Assembly (NCBI RefSeq): GCF_013087525.1
Contig: NZ_JABFCS010000001.1
Span: 3,100,001-3,164,000 of the forward strand
Origin: Ramlibacter montanisoli
GTDB lineage: Bacteria; Pseudomonadota; Gammaproteobacteria; Burkholderiales; Burkholderiaceae_C
DNA: 64,000 nucleotides
Direction: 5' to 3'
Positions 61,578 through 64,000 of this stretch are shown here, in pieces. Numbering within the stretch: position 1 is the stretch's first letter; the number at the start of each line of letters is the position of its first letter. The notes beneath the pieces were generated by a model. That model was given only the letters and a program-made list of their open reading frames with translations, was not told where the DNA came from and searched no databases. The translations under genes were made by a program, and so were the position numbers.

Positions 61578-62285
61578 TTACAAGGACACATTCTGCACGG
61601 CGCGGCTCACGGTGCCTTCCACCACGCGTGCCGAAACGTTCTTTACAACCACCTGCGGCGGCAGGTCGACCATGCCCTCCAGCCGGCGGTATTGGCGGAA
61701 TTGCAACGGTTGGGCGCCACCGGGCAGCGGCATCATCCAGGGCTTGCCGTCCTGGGTGCCGGACAGGCTGAGCTCCAGCTTGCCGCGGAATTCGGGCGCG
61801 TTCTTGACGGGCTGGATCACCAGGACCTGCCACTTGAGCTGGGTGCCGGCGAGCACTTCGGCCTGCAGCCCGCGGATCGCCACCGCCTCGGTGCCGGTGG
61901 ACGCCGTGAGCTTCTCGAAGAAGCCGAGGTCCTGGCGCAAGGTCCGGTTCTCGGCTTCGAGGGTGCGGATCTGCGCGGTCAGGCGCTCCTGGGCCGCGCG
62001 CTCCACCGTCATGGCGCTGCCGGAGGTGTTGAGGATGGACTGGATGCGATCACGCTCGGTGCGCAGGGCGACGACGTCCTCGCGCAGCTTGGAGAGCTCT
62101 TCCTTGGCGGCGGTGTCCACGCCGGCGATCTCCTTGCCCTTCTCGAAGGCCCACAGGCTGATCGCGCCGCAGAAGCCCAGGACCACGGCGGCGGCGGCCC
62201 ACTGCAGCGGCCAAGGCATGGCGTTGCGCACCTTCATCCTGGGCGAGCTGATCGTCAGTCTTCGCCTGAGCAGCTTGAATCGCAT
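61578..62285 (-). CDS. DUF6776-type membrane protein with coiled coil, 235 aa
   Basis: One membrane helix (LQWAAAAVVLGFCGAISLWA, residues about 27-46), then a coiled coil of about 75 residues (KEELSKLREDVVALRTERDR, RTLEAENRTLRQDLGFFEKL) and a beta-rich C-terminal domain. The bitopic coiled-coil layout suggests an envelope scaffold. It is co-directional with bactofilin and probably in one operon, so a joint role in cell shape is possible. Confidence 0.8.
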   Translation of the reverse strand: MRFKLLRRRLTISSPRMKVRNAMPWPLQWAAAAVVLGFCGAISLWAFEKGKEIAGVDTAAKEELSKLREDVVALRTERDRIQSILNTSGSAMTVERAAQERLTAQIRTLEAENRTLRQDLGFFEKLTASTGTEAVAIRGLQAEVLAGTQLKWQVLVIQPVKNAPEFRGKLELSLSGTQDGKPWMMPLPGGAQPLQFRQYRRLEGMVDLPPQVVVKNVSARVVEGTVSRAVQNVSL

Positions 62286-62385
62286 GGATGAGGATGCTGC
62301 CCAAAGAACAAGGGCGCAGCAAGTCCTGTCTTGTGCAGGTTTGTGTCGGACAGACACCCGTGCACGAAAAACCCGTCGCCCAATG

Positions 62386-62414
62386 AACAAAGCCCGGCAG
62401 GGCCGGGCTTTGTT
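62386..62414 (-). terminator. Rho-independent terminator after rplM-rpsI
   Basis: GCCCGGC/GCCGGGC stem with a 3-base loop, extended by flanking AACAAA/TTTGTT pairs. It lies 18 bases after the rpsI stop and ends the ribosomal operon. Confidence 0.82.
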
Positions 62415-62432
62415 GGCAGGGCAGGCGCCGGA

Positions 62433-62825
62433 TCAGCGCTTGGAGAACTGCTTGCGGCGGCGTGCGGAGTGCAGGCCGACCTTCTTGCGTTCCACCTCAC
62501 GCGCGTCGCGCGTGACGAAGCCGGCTTGCGACAGCTGGGGCTTCAGGGTCGCGTCGTAGTCGATCAGCGCGCGGGTGATGCCGTGGCGCACCGCGCCGGC
62601 CTGGCCGGACTCGCCGCCACCGTGCACGTTGCACTGGATGTCGAACGCTTCGGCGTTGCCGGTGAGCATCAGCGGCTGCTTGGCGATCATGATCGAGGTT
62701 TCGCGGCCGAAGAACTCCTGGATGTCCTTGCCGTTGACCGTGATCTTGCCGGAGCCCTTCTTCAGGAACACGCGGGCGACGCTGGACTTGCGACGGCCGG
62801 TGCCGTTGTTCCATTCACCAATCAT
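62433..62825 (-). CDS. rpsI: 30S ribosomal protein S9
   Basis: The family start ([20 protein letters not shown]), the central [19 protein letters not shown] and the basic tail [19 protein letters not shown] reaching the decoding centre are all present. Length 130 aa is normal. It follows rplM after 2 bases. Confidence 0.99.
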   Translation of the reverse strand: MIGEWNNGTGRRKSSVARVFLKKGSGKITVNGKDIQEFFGRETSIMIAKQPLMLTGNAEAFDIQCNVHGGGESGQAGAVRHGITRALIDYDATLKPQLSQAGFVTRDAREVERKKVGLHSARRRKQFSKR

Positions 62826-62827
62826 CT

Positions 62828-63259
62828 TCAGATCTCCAGGGGCTTCGGTTGCTGCGCCGTATGCGGATGCTCGCCACCGCCGTAGACCTTCAGCTTCTTG
62901 ATCATGGCGTAGCCCAGCGGGCCCTTGGGCAGCATGCCCTTGACGGCCTTCTCGAGCGCGCGGCCGGGGTGCTTGGCCTGCATTTCCTTGAAGGTCTGCT
63001 GGCGGATGCCGCCGGGGTAGCCGGTGTGCCGGTAGTAAACCTTGTCGGTTTCCTTGTTGCCGGTGACACGCAGCTTGGATGCGTTGATGACGACGATGAA
63101 GTCGCCGGTGTCGACGTGAGGCGTGTAAATGGCCTTGTGCTTGCCGCGCAGTCGGAGGGCAGCTTCGCTGGCTACCCGTCCGAGCACCTTGTCGGTGGCG
63201 TCAATCACAAACCACTCGTGCTTCACGTCAGCGGGCTTGGCGCTGACAGTGGTGGTCAT
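62828..63259 (-). CDS. rplM: 50S ribosomal protein L13
   Basis: The start [20 protein letters not shown] and the motif [20 protein letters not shown] are typical, as are [10 protein letters not shown] and [17 protein letters not shown]. Length 143 aa is normal. First gene of the rplM-rpsI operon; the promoter must lie in the 278 bases upstream, which also hold an inverted repeat. Confidence 0.99.
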   Translation of the reverse strand: MTTTVSAKPADVKHEWFVIDATDKVLGRVASEAALRLRGKHKAIYTPHVDTGDFIVVINASKLRVTGNKETDKVYYRHTGYPGGIRQQTFKEMQAKHPGRALEKAVKGMLPKGPLGYAMIKKLKVYGGGEHPHTAQQPKPLEI

Positions 63260-63397
63260 AAGACTCTCGAGTACGGTTTGGCGGGCCCTTTTCCACGGTC
63301 GGTGTCCCTCTGGCGGGGATCTCTTAGGTGGGGTGAAAGCTTCCGTCGCGGGGCCACAATGCGCTGCGGAACCCGGCATTATAGCCGGAGAAGCCGG

Positions 63398-63472
63398 GGT
63401 TCGCTGGCGCTCACCGCCAGCCTACCCAGTGCCGCCCTGCTCCTGTAGGCTGGTGGTGAGCGCAAGCGAACC
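63398..63472. repeat. Inverted repeat pair of the same family as at 43.8 kb
   Basis: Two 28-base arms, 63398-63425 and 63445-63472, are reverse complements with about two mismatches. They begin GGTTCGCT and end CAGCCTAC. The arm sequence also matches the right arm at 43796. The element lies between the divergent rplM and rlmJ genes. It resembles REP/BIME-type palindromic repeats. Confidence 0.75.
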
Positions 63473-63537
63473 GCAGCGACCGCGTACCACCCAGAAGGAT
63501 GCTGCGCGCTTCGCGCGCCAGCTACCATCCACCCCCT

Positions 63538-64000
63538 ATGTTCAGCTACCGCCACGGCTTCCATGCCGGCAACCACGCCGACGTCCTCAAGCACATGGTG
63601 CTGATCGCGGTCGTGAAGCACATGACCGCCAAGCCGACGGCCCTGACCGTGGTGGACACCCACGCCGGGGCGGGACTGTACCGCCTGGACAGCGACTTCG
63701 CCGGCACCTCCGGCGAGGCCCTGGACGGCATCGTCAAGCTGCTGGCCAGCCCGCTGGCCGCGGAGCCGCCGCCGCTGGTGGCCGACTACCTGGAATTGGT
63801 CGCCAGCTTCAACCCCACCGGCCGGAAGACCAAGATCTATCCCGGCTCGCCCTTCGTGACGCAGGCCCTGCTGCGGACGGACCCGCGCGACAAGCTCTGG
63901 CTGTTCGAGCTGCACCCCACGGATGGCAAGCTGCTGGCCGGCCACGTCGACCAGATCGAGCAGAAGCGCCAGGTGGCACTCAAGCGCGAGGACGGCTTCG
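63538..64000 (+). CDS. rlmJ: 23S rRNA (adenine-N6)-methyltransferase RlmJ (3' end outside window)
   Basis: Methylates A2030 of 23S rRNA. The start MFSYRHGFHAGNHADVLKHM and the SAM-site region VVDTHAGAGLYRLDSDFAGT are diagnostic; KIYPGSPFVTQALLRTDPRD is also typical. About 154 codons are visible of some 280 expected. Confidence 0.95.
   Translation, partial: MFSYRHGFHAGNHADVLKHMVLIAVVKHMTAKPTALTVVDTHAGAGLYRLDSDFAGTSGEALDGIVKLLASPLAAEPPPLVADYLELVASFNPTGRKTKIYPGSPFVTQALLRTDPRDKLWLFELHPTDGKLLAGHVDQIEQKRQVALKREDGF

Overview
The window looks like chromosome of a GC-rich betaproteobacterium of the order Burkholderiales, most likely family Comamonadaceae (Ramlibacter/Variovorax-like). This rests on recognisable protein families and gene neighbourhoods (glmS/Lrp/glmU, ruvAB next to phoH-ybeY, rplM-rpsI, ttcA, erpA, tyrS followed by an M23 peptidase and anmK), not on a database search. 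Genes are packed on both strands with many ATGA/GTGA stop-start overlaps. I saw no rRNA, tRNA, insertion sequence, prophage or CRISPR array, and no gene-free stretch longer than about 300 bases.

Layout. 0-9.9 kb: two exported or acidic unknowns, a glycine-zipper/DUF2383 protein, DNA ligase D, a histidine-kinase-like protein, small lipoproteins, a large surface lipoprotein and a LuxR-type regulator. 9.9-22 kb: a beta-propeller and exported creatininase-like protein downstream of glmS; an Lrp regulator; glmU; a DUF6279 lipoprotein and an MFS transporter; an MBL-fold hydrolase; gluconokinase; DUF2917; a LysR regulator; 5-formyl-THF cyclo-ligase. 22-30 kb: soluble lytic transglycosylase, MgtC-like protein, GST, CCA-adding enzyme, ROK kinase, MidA-like methyltransferase, and a pteridine reductase/dihydroneopterin aldolase pair. 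30.3-34.4 kb: a cytochrome operon (DUF1924 protein, diheme cytochrome c, cytochrome b) that runs into a QseBC-like two-component system. 34.4-38.5 kb, minus strand: a compact four-gene cassette that I read as a RiPP biosynthetic locus. It encodes an ATP-grasp enzyme, a fused SagB-type dehydrogenase/YcaO cyclodehydratase ending in PxPxP, a 63-residue peptide whose C-terminus is rich in Ser, Thr and Cys, and a 2OG-Fe(II) oxygenase. This is the most interesting feature. 38.6-52 kb: ttcA, a DUF4136 lipoprotein, a phosphatase, a DSD1-family PLP enzyme, a sterol desaturase/YhhN fusion, a MacAB-like exporter behind ruvAB, phoH, ybeY, a phospholipase D family synthase and dtd. 52-64 kb: a zinc-type CDF transporter, a FixLJ-type two-component system with a haem-binding and an ankyrin protein, a VapBC module, tyrS, an M23 peptidase, anmK, erpA, bactofilin, rpsI-rplM and the start of rlmJ.

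Sequence quality. About 20 genes are split by about 25 single-base indels, many of them in G or C runs. They include the essential genes glmU (twice) and erpA. In every case both sides of the break encode the expected family sequence, so these look like residual sequencing errors, probably from a long-read assembly, and not pseudogenes. I give each such gene as one feature over its full span and state where the frame changes.
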